This document shows, in pieces, positions 54,941 to 64,000 of a stretch of DNA of 64,000 bases; the first letter of the stretch is position 1; each line of letters opens with the position of its first letter. The notes below the pieces were generated by a model. That model had not been told where the DNA came from. It did not search any database and saw only the letters and a list, made by a program, of their open reading frames with translations. The DNA lies in NCBI RefSeq assembly GCF_038006205.1, contig NZ_JBBOUU010000001.1:2544001-2608000 (forward strand). Direction: 5' to 3'. The position numbers and the translations under genes are program-made. The stretch comes from Solibacillus sp. FSL R7-0668. Lineage in GTDB: Bacteria; Bacillota; Bacilli; Bacillales_A; Planococcaceae.

Positions 54941-55015
54941 CGACTAATTGCCCCCTATCATTTATTACAATTACTCATTTCAACATTATAGCGAACAGTG
55001 ACTAGTAGTTACAAG

Positions 55016-55360
55016 CTAGTCGATAAATTGTTTGTAACTATTTCTGTCATTTGTCCGCAAAATTGTAAGAAATGTGACACTTAATTTCATTACCTGTGAC
55101 CAATTCATTGCATACCTTGCTTCAAACTGATGCTTCGGTAGTTTCAGTACATCTCGAAATAATGTTTCAGCATCGAGCTGTTGTTCATTTAAATACGCTA
55201 AAAAGGCTAAAAACAGCTTGTGGTCTTCTAGTGCAAGCTCTTTACTTTCGATGAGCGCATCCATACGATCACTAGGTGAATTGGCACGAGAAAGTAACAG
55301 CTCCAACTTTTGCTCCAGCTTGTCATTTTTATATTGTAAAAAATCCAAAATGTCCGTCAT
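55016..55360 (-). CDS. Hypothetical protein, 114 aa
   Basis: Start set at the ATG at 55360 (MTDILDFLQYKNDKLEQKLE), which follows GAGGAGG by 8 bases. The product is helical and charged, with a predicted amphipathic N-terminal segment and a C-terminal LSVTFLTILRTNDRNSYKQF. No membrane segment, signal or recognised domain. It precedes miaB by 75 bases in the same direction and may share its transcript. Function unknown. Confidence 0.7.
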   Translation of the reverse strand: MTDILDFLQYKNDKLEQKLELLLSRANSPSDRMDALIESKELALEDHKLFLAFLAYLNEQQLDAETLFRDVLKLPKHQFEARYAMNWSQVMKLSVTFLTILRTNDRNSYKQFID

Positions 55361-55445
55361 GCCGTACCTCCTCTGCAAAAATGGGTGTTGTTTCCTTTCT
55401 TACTGTAGCAGATTTGGGTGGTTTTCTCATTAAAAAGGTAAAGCC

Positions 55446-55469
55446 AAAAAGATTGCTTCTCTAGCAATC
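55446..55469 (-). terminator. Terminator of the L,D-transpeptidase gene
   Basis: GATTGCT (55451-55457) and AGCAATC (55463-55469) form a 7-bp stem followed by TTTTTGG on the minus strand, 90 bases after the ykuD stop. Confidence 0.65.
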
Positions 55470-55559
55470 ACATTCATTATTCATTTAATAAGATACTCAT
55501 TTTTCAAATAAAGAGTTCCACTCGAAAGAATAAAAAAACGGTTTAATTTAAGATTCACT

Positions 55560-56048
55560 TTACGGATGAATAATAACTTGTGTCCCTATTGGAACAATAC
55601 TTGCTAACTTTTCAACATCTTTATTATGCATACGAATACAGCCATGTGATACAGCGTGACCGATAGAGCTTGGATTATTTGTCCCATGAATTCCATAATG
55701 TTCTTTCGATAAACTCATCCACATTGTCCCGAATGGACCACCTGGATTTGGCTGCTTGTTGATAATAATAAAGTTTCCTAGTGGGGTTTCAGTAAGTATT
55801 TTTCCTACAGCAATAGGATATTGTTTTTGTAGAACACCATCTTTAAATAAGCGTAACCAGCGATTATTTACTGAAATCTCAATTTGAAATGGGGTCGTAT
55901 TTGGAAAACCAGGTATGATTATTTGCTGTCCAATATAAAGTACATCAGGGTTGATACCAGGATTGGCATGAATGATGGCCGATAAGGGGGTTCTAAAATT
56001 TCTAGCTATTTGGGACAATGTATCCCCAGCTTTTACCGTATAAATCAT
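55560..56048 (-). CDS. ykuD: L,D-transpeptidase with LysM domain (YkuD-like)
   Basis: 162 aa from the ATG at 56048, 9 bases after GGAG. LysM domain about 1-50 ([31 protein letters not shown]), then the YkuD catalytic domain (about 55-162) with the active-site His and Cys in [20 protein letters not shown]. Length and sequence follow B. subtilis YkuD closely. L,D-transpeptidases form 3-3 or other crosslinks in peptidoglycan; B. subtilis YkuD is present in spores. No classical signal peptide is visible, as in B. subtilis YkuD. Stand-alone gene. Confidence 0.92.
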   Translation of the reverse strand: MIYTVKAGDTLSQIARNFRTPLSAIIHANPGINPDVLYIGQQIIIPGFPNTTPFQIEISVNNRWLRLFKDGVLQKQYPIAVGKILTETPLGNFIIINKQPNPGGPFGTMWMSLSKEHYGIHGTNNPSSIGHAVSHGCIRMHNKDVEKLASIVPIGTQVIIHP

Positions 56049-56216
56049 TGTAATCATCTCCAACATCAAAGTTAATACCGTATATTATGCTTTGAACGAA
56101 GAATGAGTTTGAAATCCTGGCATCCTATTACTCGGCAAAAACTAGAATTCAGCAAAAATGATATCTGATTTTTTTGAGTTACCTAATAATAATTACCCCT
56201 AACCTTATCTCAGAGT

Positions 56217-56257
56217 AAAAAAAGGGGAATGACCAAATTCATGATTGGTCATTCCCC
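56217..56257 (-). terminator. Terminator of lepA
   Basis: GGGGAATGACC (56224-56234) pairs with GGTCATTCCCC (56247-56257), and seven T follow on the minus strand. Confidence 0.85.
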
Positions 56258-56297
56258 ACACAATTCAACTAAAAAAAAATTTAACAGAATTTCTAAC

Positions 56298-58127
56298 TTA
56301 CTTCGTATCATCCATCTTCAATACAGCCATGAACGCCTCTTGAGGTACTTCGACTGAACCGACTTGCTTCATACGTTTTTTACCGGCTTTTTGCTTTTCA
56401 AGTAATTTACGTTTACGAGAAATGTCACCGCCGTAACATTTGGCAAGAACGTTTTTACCGATGGATTTAATTGTTGAGCGGGCAACAATTTTTTGACCAA
56501 TCGCTGCTTGCACAGGAACCTCGAATTGCTGGCGAGGAATTAATTCCTTCAGCTTTTCTACGATTACTTTTCCACGCTCATAGGCAAAGTCTTTGTGAAC
56601 GATGAAGCTTAATGCATCGACATGCTCGCCATTTAATAAAATATCCATTTTGTTTAACTTCGAAGGCTGGTAACCAATTAACTCATAGTCAAATGACGCA
56701 TAACCTTTTGTATTGGATTTTAAGAAATCAAAGAAGTCATAAACAATTTCCGCTAATGGCATTTCATAAACAATTTTTACACGTGTATCATCGATGTAAT
56801 CCATGCCTGAGAAGTTCCCGCGTTTCTTTTGGCAAAGCTCCATTACCGCTCCAACGAAATCATTTGGTACCATAATTGTTGCTTTTACATATGGCTCTTC
56901 AATACGGTCGATTTTTTGAGGATCTGGCATCATTGATGGGTTATCTACCTTTAATACCGTTCCATCTGTTTTCGTTACTTCATAAATTACAGATGGTGCT
57001 GTTGTAATTAAATCAATATTAAACTCGCGCTCAATACGCTCTTGGATAATTTCCATGTGTAAAAGCCCTAAGAATCCACAACGGAAACCAAAGCCTAGTG
57101 CTTGAGAAGTTTCAGCCTCGTATTGTAATGCAGAGTCATTTAACTCTAATTTCTCTAGTGCTTCACGTAAATCATTATATTTTGCTGTATCAATTGGATA
57201 TAGACCACAATATACCATCGGGTTTAATCTACGATAACCTGCTAATGGCTCTTTCGCACCGCGAGCACCCGCGAATGTTACCGTATCCCCTACACGCGTA
57301 TCTTGCACATTTTTAATAGACGCTGTTAAATAACCAACATCCCCTACTGTTAGCTCTGCTTGAGGAACCGCTTTCGGTGAGTGAACACCTACTTCAATTA
57401 CCTCAAATTCAGCACCCGTTGCCATCATGCGAATTGTATCGCCAGCTTTCACAGTACCGTTGATAATACGAATCGAGATGATAACCCCTCTATAAGCATC
57501 ATAGACCGAGTCGAAAATTAACGCTTGTAATGGCGCGTCTGGGTCCCCTTGTGGAGCAGGTACTTTTTCGACGATTTGCTCTAATATATCTTCAATACCA
57601 ATTCCTGCTTTTGCTGAAGCTAGTACGGCTTCTGATGCATCTAAACCAATGACATCCTCCACCTCTTGACGTACGCGCTCAGGGTCTGCAGCTGGTAAAT
57701 CAATTTTATTGATTACTGGTAAAATTTCTAAATCATTGTCGAGTGCAAGGTATACGTTTGCTAAAGTTTGCGCTTCGATCCCTTGAGCAGCATCGACTAC
57801 TAGAATAGCCCCTTCACAGGCAGCTAATGAACGTGAAACCTCATAGGTGAAGTCGACGTGACCTGGTGTGTCAATTAAGTGGAATGTATATTGCTCGCCA
57901 TCTTTAGCATTGTATTTTAATTGCACGGCATTTAGTTTAATCGTAATTCCGCGCTCTCGTTCTAAATCCATAGAGTCTAATAATTGTGTTTTCATTTCAC
58001 GCTGCGTTACCGATTTCGTTGATTCTAAAAGTCTGTCCGCTAGCGTTGATTTTCCGTGGTCGATATGCGCGATAATCGAGAAATTTCGGATATTTTCTTG
58101 GCGTTTTAAGCGTTGTTCTCGGTTCAT
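56298..58127 (-). CDS. lepA: Elongation factor 4 (back-translocase LepA)
   Basis: 609 aa, the usual length. GTPase G1 [17 protein letters not shown]2 around [14 protein letters not shown]3 [12 protein letters not shown]4 NKIDLP. Then domains II, III ([20 protein letters not shown], 20 residues) and V, and the LepA-specific C-terminal domain ending [20 protein letters not shown]. LepA binds stalled ribosomes and can promote backward translocation. Start ATG with GAGGAAATTACT upstream. The gpr-spoIIP-lepA order is the B. subtilis arrangement. Confidence 0.97.
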   Translation of the reverse strand: MNREQRLKRQENIRNFSIIAHIDHGKSTLADRLLESTKSVTQREMKTQLLDSMDLERERGITIKLNAVQLKYNAKDGEQYTFHLIDTPGHVDFTYEVSRSLAACEGAILVVDAAQGIEAQTLANVYLALDNDLEILPVINKIDLPAADPERVRQEVEDVIGLDASEAVLASAKAGIGIEDILEQIVEKVPAPQGDPDAPLQALIFDSVYDAYRGVIISIRIINGTVKAGDTIRMMATGAEFEVIEVGVHSPKAVPQAELTVGDVGYLTASIKNVQDTRVGDTVTFAGARGAKEPLAGYRRLNPMVYCGLYPIDTAKYNDLREALEKLELNDSALQYEAETSQALGFGFRCGFLGLLHMEIIQERIEREFNIDLITTAPSVIYEVTKTDGTVLKVDNPSMMPDPQKIDRIEEPYVKATIMVPNDFVGAVMELCQKKRGNFSGMDYIDDTRVKIVYEMPLAEIVYDFFDFLKSNTKGYASFDYELIGYQPSKLNKMDILLNGEHVDALSFIVHKDFAYERGKVIVEKLKELIPRQQFEVPVQAAIGQKIVARSTIKSIGKNVLAKCYGGDISRKRKLLEKQKAGKKRMKQVGSVEVPQEAFMAVLKMDDTK

Positions 58128-58288
58128 AGTAATTTCCTCTCCTAATTAGAAAAAACACCGCTTTCATCGTTCAAAGCCTGGTGTTATGACGTATGTAAAT
58201 AATACCCCACTTACTTTTCTACTAAAATACAGCCCCTATGCGCTCATGTTTTTACACAAATAAGCGATAGAGGCCTTTCGTATCTTTA

Positions 58289-58318
58289 ATTATACTATGA
58301 AAGGTCATGCTACGACAA
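58289..58318 (-). promoter_or_regulatory. Candidate lepA promoter
   Basis: On the minus strand TTGTCG (58313-58318) and a perfect TATAAT (58289-58294) are 18 bases apart, about 160 bases before the lepA start. The rest of the spoIIP-lepA gap (58128-58391) shows nothing else. Confidence 0.5.
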
Positions 58319-58391
58319 CAACGAACGTACCTCATCTACGTGCATTTTTTCTGAATCCACTAAAAAATGTGCTTTATTAGACGAAAAAATG

Positions 58392-59207
58392 CTACACAAT
58401 CGTTTCGACAAATGCGAGACGAATTGCTTGTGCTAATACAGCCATTGTCCGTTGTAGCTCTTCCTCCGTATTATCAATTCCACCAAATTCAATGAGCAGC
58501 ATATTTGGCGCTAAATCTTGATTGTAAATACCATTCACATGGTCACCTTGCTGTTTCAAGATCCCCCGCGAAATGCCTGGAACAATACTGTTTAATTGAT
58601 CATTTAACGCATTTGCATACGCTAAGTTCGCCTCATAGCCTGCATGTTCAGCTCCGACAACGAAAGCAATTTTTGCGTAGGTTTCTTCACCATATTTTAA
58701 AGTAGTTGCCTTTTTACCAACGGCATCTCGGTGAAAATCAATAACAAGCTGATAGTCCTCTTGTTGTAAATATTCAGCTAACACAGGACGCACCACCTTA
58801 TACGCCTGGGGAAGCTTCTTATTTGTTAATTGCATTTCCGTCATCACATCAAAATCCATAAAATGTGGGGTAATACCATTCAATTGTAAGTAGTGTTCCA
58901 TCATTTGCTGCAACGAGTAGATATTCGTTTGCTCATCATAAACCGCCTGTAAACCCGTCGTTTTTTCAACAATGGGTTTATAGGATTCATGTGAATGAGT
59001 AAAAAGCAAAAGCGCATTAAACGGTTCTGGCTGTTCCATCACTGTTTCCGGTTCTGGTACATCTGCTGCGGCAAATACGAGATGGGGCTGCTCTTTTTTT
59101 TCGGTTGCTACCTTATTATTTGGAAAAGGGAGTTGCCCAATAATGAGGGGCAGTGAAAATAAAATAAGCAGTAAGATTGTAAAGCGTTTTAGTTTTTGCA
59201 AACACAT
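58392..59207 (-). CDS. spoIIP: Stage II sporulation protein P (SpoIIP)
   Basis: 271 aa; ATG at 59207 with GGAG 8 bases upstream (a GTG one codon earlier has poorer spacing). N-terminal membrane anchor (about 8-25, RFTILLLILFSLPLIIGQL) and a catalytic amidase/endopeptidase domain (about 65-271). Motifs: LLFTHSHESYKP, VIDFHRDAVG, NGIYNQDLAPNMLLIEFGG and DNTEEEL, which supply the zinc ligands of this Amidase_3-type fold. With SpoIID and SpoIIM it degrades peptidoglycan during engulfment. It is shorter than the about 400-residue B. subtilis protein, lacking much of the linker between anchor and catalytic domain. Directly follows gpr. Confidence 0.92.
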   Translation of the reverse strand: MCLQKLKRFTILLLILFSLPLIIGQLPFPNNKVATEKKEQPHLVFAAADVPEPETVMEQPEPFNALLLFTHSHESYKPIVEKTTGLQAVYDEQTNIYSLQQMMEHYLQLNGITPHFMDFDVMTEMQLTNKKLPQAYKVVRPVLAEYLQQEDYQLVIDFHRDAVGKKATTLKYGEETYAKIAFVVGAEHAGYEANLAYANALNDQLNSIVPGISRGILKQQGDHVNGIYNQDLAPNMLLIEFGGIDNTEEELQRTMAVLAQAIRLAFVETIV

Positions 59208-59245
59208 CACCCTTTCTCCACTACGATATGGAGACTTGATGAAAA

Positions 59246-60277
59246 TTAGAACGATTTTCTAGCATTTTTTATCCATTCAAATAAACTTTCACTTAGTAAT
59301 ACGGCAAATTGAGTTAACCAAAAATCCACCTCTTTTGGTGTCACAATAAGGCGTTCAGGATGGGAGCTAAACACTTCCTCAAACAGTTGACGGCGATCCT
59401 CATTAGACCATGTTACCCATTGACCAAATATCGGTTCTAATGATGTTAAATCAAGCTTTTCCTTTGATGAAGTCCAATTCGTCACAGATAATTTACTAGA
59501 AGGCTTTCCTTTTTCGCTAATTTTTGCGGCAATCGATTGAAACACTGCTTCGACAGCATCGGCCATCAAAATGGGTGCCTCTACAACTGTAGGAATACCA
59601 ATCGCGCTTATTGGTACGTTTAACACTTCCTTTGAAATTTCTTTTCGGTGATTCCCTACACCACCACCCGGCTGGATGCCTGTATTCGTTAATTGAATTG
59701 TACGGCATAGTCTTGCACTACCACTCGTTGCAAGCGCATCAATAATAATGACAAGCTCAGGTTTAATGCTTTCTGTCAAAGCTTGTACATAATCGCTTGT
59801 TTCAAAGCCTGTTTGTGCTGTCACACCTGGCGCATACAAAATAAACTCCGGGGATTCTAGCTCTGATTGCTTTTTATGCATGGCGTCAATGACATATGGT
59901 CCAATTGCATCAGGGGTAATCGTTTTATTCCCCAATCCAATAACTAAAATTTTCGAATCGGTCGTTATAGGAATTTCCTTATGCATCTCTTCTAAATAAT
60001 GAATAAGAGATTCCTGCATTTGCGAAAAGCCGTGCTGGTCTTCAGAGGTTAATGTGGGAATGGATAACGTCACATAGACCCCTTGTTTTTTATGAATCTG
60101 TCTTTCCCCAACTTCACTGACTTCCACCTTCGTGACCTTTACCCGATTTTGCTGTGATTCTTCAATTTGAATCCCACTGGTTTCTTGTAATTTTTCTTTA
60201 TGTTGCTCATCCGTTTGTAAAACAACTTCTGCTGTCTCATCAATTAAATCTGTCCGATTCCAAGTAATTCCTTGCAT
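59246..60277 (-). CDS. gpr: Germination protease Gpr
   Basis: 343 aa, full length for peptidase A25. The N-terminal zymogen propeptide precedes RTDLIDETAEVV, the region where the autoprocessing cut occurs in Bacillus. Conserved blocks: LVIGLGNKTITPDAIGPYVI (shown in part: VIGLGNKTITPDAIGPYV), APGVTAQTGFETSDYVQ, IIIDALATSGSARLCRTIQL and GGGVGNHRKEIS. Gpr degrades small acid-soluble spore proteins at the start of germination, after being made as a zymogen in the forespore. Start ATG with GGAGGTG upstream. Divergent from rpsT and followed by spoIIP, as in B. subtilis. Confidence 0.96.
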   Translation of the reverse strand: MQGITWNRTDLIDETAEVVLQTDEQHKEKLQETSGIQIEESQQNRVKVTKVEVSEVGERQIHKKQGVYVTLSIPTLTSEDQHGFSQMQESLIHYLEEMHKEIPITTDSKILVIGLGNKTITPDAIGPYVIDAMHKKQSELESPEFILYAPGVTAQTGFETSDYVQALTESIKPELVIIIDALATSGSARLCRTIQLTNTGIQPGGGVGNHRKEISKEVLNVPISAIGIPTVVEAPILMADAVEAVFQSIAAKISEKGKPSSKLSVTNWTSSKEKLDLTSLEPIFGQWVTWSNEDRRQLFEEVFSSHPERLIVTPKEVDFWLTQFAVLLSESLFEWIKNARKSF

Positions 60278-60380
60278 TTTAACACCTCCATTAGCAGTGT
60301 GTTCAAACTGTCAAGTAAATATTCTTTGCGTTTATGTATTGCATTTCCTTCAATCCTTTGGTAGAATGATTTTTGTTGTA

Positions 60381-60409
60381 TTGACACATGAATTAAGTGA
60401 GAAAATACT
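60381..60409 (+). promoter_or_regulatory. rpsT promoter
   Basis: TTGACA (60381-60386) and AATACT (60404-60409) are 17 bases apart, 33 bases before the rpsT start. Confidence 0.6.
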
Positions 60410-60442
60410 CATCTCGTATCTAAAATCTAGGAGGTGAAAGAA

Positions 60443-60691
60443 ATGCCAAACATTAAATCTGCTATTAAACGTGTAAAAGTTAACGAAAAAGCTAACGCTG
60501 CAAACGTACAAGCTAAATCAGCTATGCGTACTACAGTAAAAAAAGCTGAACTAGCGATCGCTGAAGGTGCTGCAAACGCACAAGAATTAGTAGTTGCTGC
60601 TTCTAAAGCATTAGATAAAGCTGCTTCTAAAGGTCTTATTCACAAAAACGCGGCTTCTCGTAAAAAGTCTCGTTTAGCGAAAAAAGCTTAA
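60443..60691 (+). CDS. rpsT: 30S ribosomal protein S20
   Basis: 82 aa from the ATG at 60443 ([20 protein letters not shown]), preceded by AGGAGGTG; a GTG 9 bases earlier lies inside that site. It is a lysine- and alanine-rich helical protein that binds 16S rRNA and is assembled early into the 30S subunit. Very strong codon bias. Divergent from gpr, the standard Bacillales neighbour, with its own terminator. Confidence 0.98.
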   Translation: MPNIKSAIKRVKVNEKANAANVQAKSAMRTTVKKAELAIAEGAANAQELVVAASKALDKAASKGLIHKNAASRKKSRLAKKA

Positions 60692-60702
60692 TTTAACTTA
60701 TA

Positions 60703-60735
60703 AAGCCAACTGTCATTTTGATAGTTGGCTTTTTT
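60703..60735 (+). terminator. Terminator of rpsT
   Basis: AAGCCAACTGTCA (60703-60715) pairs with TGATAGTTGGCTT (60719-60731; one mismatch) and is followed by TTTT. Confidence 0.85.
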
Positions 60736-60748
60736 CGTTGTCTCTCAA

Positions 60749-60792
60749 CAAAAATAGTAGGTGCTTAGAAATACATTCTGAAACACCTACTT
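60749..60792 (-). terminator. Terminator of holA
   Basis: AGTAGGTG-type arms (60756-60770 with 60775-60790) form a long imperfect stem, and a T-rich tail follows on the minus strand. It begins right at the holA stop. Confidence 0.7.
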
Positions 60793-60794
60793 TT

Positions 60795-61805
60795 TTATAA
60801 TTTTTTCATTAAAAATAATTCTAAGTGACGTTCACGATTGCCACCTGTCGTCTTTAGCTGTAAATCTACATCTGCGAGGCTGTAGAGTGCCTGTAACAGG
60901 CGTTGCTCACTCGGTCGATTTCTCTGTCCTGAAATGATTTGAACGCGGTATGGGTGGATTTTGAGCTGTTTGGCGATCTGCTGTTGATGATAGCCCTTCT
61001 TTTGCAAATAAAAGATATGATTCATCGTACGAATATTGCTCGCAAGCAATCCTACCAATTTAATTGGCTCTTCTTTTTGACGAAGCAAATCATGATAAAT
61101 TTTCAATGCCTCTTCTTGATTATGCTCTAAATAGGCATTAAGCATTTTAAAGGCATCATGCTCCAATGTTTTCGCTACCAAATCCTCCACTAAGTCAATC
61201 GTCATTTCAAGCTCCTCACCTAAATAAAGCGCCATTTTTTCGATTTCCATTTGAAGTTGCAGCATATTCGGTCCTACCATTTCCAAAAGCTTACCGATTG
61301 CATTGTCTGAAATGGCTTTGCCGTGCTTTTGCGCCTCATTTTGTATCCACACATTTAAATCATTATTTTGCGGTGTTTCGGCAAGTAGGACGACACATTT
61401 TTCTTTCATAAGCTTGGTCATTTTTTTACGCTCATCCAGCTTTTCATAGGGGGCGATAAATACTGTGACTGCCGTATCTGTCGGGTTGTTCAGCCAATTT
61501 TCAAGACGCTTAACATCATGCTCTATTTTTTCCTTCCCTTTTTCTGTCGCTTTTAAAAAGGAAGCGTTTTTGGCGATAATTAATTTACGCTCCGTAAAGA
61601 AAGGGATTGTATCGGCCTCATCGATCACATAATCAATCGGCTGTTCGTTTAGATCAAACGTCATCACTTCCGCCTCATCTTGTGCACTGAGCGCCGTTTT
61701 CAAGCGCATAATCGTTTCATCTATAAAGTAGGATTCTTCCCCTACTATTAAATATACTGGAGCGAAATTCCCTTTTTTTATATCTTGCCATACTTTTGTC
61801 ATCAT
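60795..61805 (-). CDS. holA: DNA polymerase III delta subunit
   Basis: About 336 aa from the ATG at 61805, 9 bases after AGGAGG; a longer frame to 61859 lacks such a site. N-terminal KGNFAPVYLIVGEESYFIDE contains the degenerate P-loop-like region; VLLAETPQN and the helical clamp-loader domain follow (about 200-336, MLQLQMEIEKMALYLGEELE; MNHIFYLQKKGYHQQQIAKQ). Delta opens the beta sliding clamp in the clamp loader. The holA-yqzM-comEC cluster matches B. subtilis (yqeN-yqzM-comEC). Confidence 0.95.
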   Translation of the reverse strand: MMTKVWQDIKKGNFAPVYLIVGEESYFIDETIMRLKTALSAQDEAEVMTFDLNEQPIDYVIDEADTIPFFTERKLIIAKNASFLKATEKGKEKIEHDVKRLENWLNNPTDTAVTVFIAPYEKLDERKKMTKLMKEKCVVLLAETPQNNDLNVWIQNEAQKHGKAISDNAIGKLLEMVGPNMLQLQMEIEKMALYLGEELEMTIDLVEDLVAKTLEHDAFKMLNAYLEHNQEEALKIYHDLLRQKEEPIKLVGLLASNIRTMNHIFYLQKKGYHQQQIAKQLKIHPYRVQIISGQRNRPSEQRLLQALYSLADVDLQLKTTGGNRERHLELFLMKKL

Positions 61806-62055
61806 ACTAGGGAACCTCCTTACGTTTTCGTATCCTATAGTATACACATTTTTTCGCAAATTGAGAATGTAGAGTTTATAGGAAGCATGCTATGTATAAG
61901 CTCGTTTTGCGGATTCTACAAAATTGTTTGCGACTTTGTGGATTTTTCTTGAAATTATTTGACAATACTTTGCCTAATAAAAGGAATAATTAGTATTTCG
62001 TATAGCATTTTGGGTGGGATTATTTTATAATTATGGCAGATTAGGAGGGATACTT

Positions 62056-62229
62056 ATGGCAGGACATCAAGATCCAAACTACGTAACTGAAAACCCATTT
62101 GAAGGTCGCGGCCGCGCAATGAAAGGTAACGACTTCCCAGATGCAGGTTACGGTTTCGCTATCGGCGGCGGTTTCTTCATCACATTGTTCATCATTGCGG
62201 TTATTGTAGAAGCAGCTGTACGTTTATAA
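62056..62229 (+). CDS. yqzM: YqzM family small membrane protein
   Basis: 57 aa from the ATG at 62056, preceded by AGGAGGG; the frame extends to 62014 but without a start signal. N-terminal half is hydrophilic (NPFEGRGRAMKGNDFPDAGY), then one membrane segment (about 37-53, FAIGGGFFITLFIIAVIVEA). This is the layout of B. subtilis YqzM, and the position between holA and comEC is the same. Function unknown. It is the only plus-strand gene of this end of the window. Confidence 0.85.
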   Translation: MAGHQDPNYVTENPFEGRGRAMKGNDFPDAGYGFAIGGGFFITLFIIAVIVEAAVRL

Positions 62230-62241
62230 TCCATTAAAAAG

Positions 62242-62276
62242 AGAGCAACTGACACGATTCAGTGGCTCTTTTTTTA
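62242..62276. terminator. Terminator between yqzM and comEC
   Basis: AGAGCAACTGA (62242-62252) pairs with TCAGTGGCTCT (62259-62269; two mismatches), followed by TTTTTTT on the plus strand and a shorter T run on the minus strand, so it may serve both converging genes. Confidence 0.75.
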
Positions 62277-62277
62277 G

Positions 62278-64000
62278 TTATTTATGAAATAATTGATTCG
62301 ACGTTTCGAATCGAACTTGGTCATGTTTCACATACAGTTCCACGGTGCCGACCTCTCCTATTGTTAAATACGGAATTTGGCGTTGTTCAAAACGGTTGAC
62401 AACATCAATATGAGGATGCCTATAACGATTATTTTCACCTGCTGTAAAAATCGCAAGCTTTGGCAACGTTTGCTGTACAAATGCTTCCGTACTCGACGTT
62501 TTACTGCCATGATGCCCTGCCTTTAAGACATCGAGCCGTTCAATCGCCGTGCTATAGAGCCGTACAATTTCCGTTTCCCCCTCCTTTTCTACATCCCCTG
62601 TAAATAACGCCTTAAACGCGCCCTGCCTTACTAACAGCACCAAAGAATCATTATTGCCTTCATAGATCGTCTCTTGTGGCCAAATATAATCAAAGCGTAC
62701 ATCGCCAATTTGCCAGCCATCACCCGCCATTTTTTCTTTTATGGTCGTCTTTGTATGGGCTAGCTCCTCTAAAAAATCATTCATTACCGCTTTATTAAGT
62801 GAATTCGGTGTGACATGTACTTCCGAAACACGAACCTCCCGCAATACCTCCTCTGCCCCCTCCACATGATCTGCATCCGCATGTGTCAGTACAAAGGTAT
62901 CAATTTTTTGAATGCCACGCCCCTTTAAATAAGGAACAACGACTTGCCTCCCCACTTCATAGGGCGTATCCCGTTCCTTCCAAGCCTCTTGACCAAAGCG
63001 CAGCAAGCCTCCAGCATCAATCATAACAACGGATTTTCGGTAGGGCATTTCAATAACAATACAATCCCCTTGTCCCACATTGACAAAGGCGATTTTTAAA
63101 TCCCCATGTAAATACGTTTGAAAATGAAAAATAAGCGCCGGGATAAATAATGTTGCAAGGATTCTTTTCATATTTGCGCCTTTATCAAGGAAATAAAAGG
63201 TCACAAACACCGAAATATATAGCATAACCAACCAAAATAAGGACGGCTTCCCGGGATTCCACATTTGCATAATCGGCTGCTGCATCACGAGAATCAGCTC
63301 GGTCAGCCATGTACGAAGCGGCTCATAAACAGCAAGAATTACGTGATTAATCGGTAGGGGAATGAAGGAGCCCATGAGTAAAATTAAATTGACAGGTAAA
63401 ATAATGAAGGAAAACAATGGCACAAAAAAGATATTGGCAATAAAGGATGATAAACTAATTTCGAAAAAATGATGTAAAAGCAGTGGGTAAACGAGGATTT
63501 GACAAACAAATGTAATAAAAAAGGACTGAATCCAAAAATTTTCATAGCGCGCTAAAATGCGGCTTGAGTATACAAGACTGTACGTAGCCAAATAAGATAA
63601 TTGAAAGCCTATCTGATAGATTGCACCGGGCTCCATCAGTAAAAAAAAGAGGAGACTCAGTGACAACGCATCGTCCATTGGAATTTTCCAGCGAAAGTAT
63701 TGTGCCAGCATAATGAATTCAACAACCGTAACCGCACGCCAAATCGACGGCGCACCACCCGCTAAAACGGCATAAATCGGCAATAAAATAAGCAACAGAC
63801 TATTTGCCACTTCACGCCGTACACCTAAACGTAATAATAGTTGAAAAAACAAGTAGGATACAAGGGCCACATGAAGCCCCGATATCGCAAACAAATGCGT
63901 AATGCCTAGTTTTTGATATGCGCGGTTCAATTCTTCATCGACATTTTCCTGCAAACCAATTAATAATGCCTGTGCTTCTGCAGCAAGTGAAGGTGGAAAC
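62278..64000 (-). CDS. comEC: Competence protein ComEC, C-terminal part (5' end outside window)
   Basis: The frame is open to the window edge (translating FPPSLAAEAQALLIGLQENV at the cut), so the ATG at 63954 is internal and only the 3' part, about 574 codons, is present. Competence membrane domain: ISGLHVALVSYLFF, GAPSIWRAVTVVEF and about six further helices. C-terminal metallo-beta-lactamase domain (from about residue 290): VGQGDCIVIEMPYRKSVVMI, LTHADADHVEGAEEVL, FTGDVEKEGE and KAGHHGSKTSS. ComEC forms the channel that brings single-stranded DNA into the cytoplasm, and the nuclease domain may degrade the other strand. Metal ligands are all present. Confidence 0.95.
   Translation of the reverse strand, partial: FPPSLAAEAQALLIGLQENVDEELNRAYQKLGITHLFAISGLHVALVSYLFFQLLLRLGVRREVANSLLLILLPIYAVLAGGAPSIWRAVTVVEFIMLAQYFRWKIPMDDALSLSLLFFLLMEPGAIYQIGFQLSYLATYSLVYSSRILARYENFWIQSFFITFVCQILVYPLLLHHFFEISLSSFIANIFFVPLFSFIILPVNLILLMGSFIPLPINHVILAVYEPLRTWLTELILVMQQPIMQMWNPGKPSLFWLVMLYISVFVTFYFLDKGANMKRILATLFIPALIFHFQTYLHGDLKIAFVNVGQGDCIVIEMPYRKSVVMIDAGGLLRFGQEAWKERDTPYEVGRQVVVPYLKGRGIQKIDTFVLTHADADHVEGAEEVLREVRVSEVHVTPNSLNKAVMNDFLEELAHTKTTIKEKMAGDGWQIGDVRFDYIWPQETIYEGNNDSLVLLVRQGAFKALFTGDVEKEGETEIVRLYSTAIERLDVLKAGHHGSKTSSTEAFVQQTLPKLAIFTAGENNRYRHPHIDVVNRFEQRQIPYLTIGEVGTVELYVKHDQVRFETSNQLFHK

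Overview
The window comes from a low-GC, endospore-forming member of the Bacillales. The likeliest group is Planococcaceae (Lysinibacillus/Solibacillus-like), but this is inferred from gene content only. Sporulation genes (cotE, spoIIP, gpr), the SOS unit lexA/yneA-yneB-ynzC, glnR-glnA, the mutS-mutL-miaA-hfq block, ricA-miaB and the holA-yqzM-comEC / rpsT / gpr-spoIIP-lepA block all have Bacillus subtilis counterparts in similar order. Most genes lie on the minus strand. No rRNA, tRNA, riboswitch or CRISPR array was found.

Layout. 1-4.3 kb: a PP2C-type phosphatase (cut by the left edge) faces a translationally coupled pair, a hybrid histidine kinase and a CheR-type methyltransferase. 4.5-8.8 kb: sodA, yqgC, yqgB, a YqfZ-like LysM protein, ispG and a YqfW-like nucleotidase. 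8.8-19.8 kb: an 11-gene minus-strand operon for uptake and breakdown of cell-wall peptides. It holds a D-Ala-D-Ala dipeptidase, D-aminopeptidase DppA, L-Ala-D/L-Glu epimerase YkfB, a complete Dpp ABC importer, LD-carboxypeptidase YkfA, a cytoplasmic beta-lactamase-fold hydrolase without the usual general-base Glu, and gamma-D-glutamyl endopeptidase YkfC. Upstream lie a possible CodY box and an array of five TCGCAC repeats spaced 20-21 bp.

20-28 kb: accessory genes, namely an S58 peptidase, two small unknowns, a PAS-GAF-degenerate GGDEF-EAL protein, a KstD-like flavoprotein and a carboxylesterase homologue whose nucleophile Ser is Asn. 28-35.9 kb: tkt, the SOS genes around a shared promoter region with LexA boxes, an IS3-family element inserted into the loop of the lexA terminator with a 14-bp target duplication, two tandem PuuD-like amidotransferases and a nucleotidase. 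36-38.4 kb: an AlkD-like protein, a small ORF, a remnant-bearing intergenic stretch and an SDR dehydrogenase with a palindrome in its promoter.

38.4-50.4 kb: glnA-glnR with a perfect GlnR/TnrA box, ynbB, a UPF0126 membrane protein, a rhodanese, hfq, miaA, an alpha/beta hydrolase, mutL, mutS and cotE. 50.5-64 kb: a second EAL protein paralogous to the first, ricA-miaB, a small unknown, a YkuD L,D-transpeptidase, lepA, spoIIP, gpr, rpsT, holA, yqzM and the 3' part of comEC, cut by the right edge.

The most unusual content is the expanded peptide-recycling operon with its atypical serine hydrolase and the phased repeat array upstream. The asparagine-for-serine esterase and the IS insertion in the lexA terminator come next. 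No wholly new multi-gene system could be demonstrated from sequence alone.
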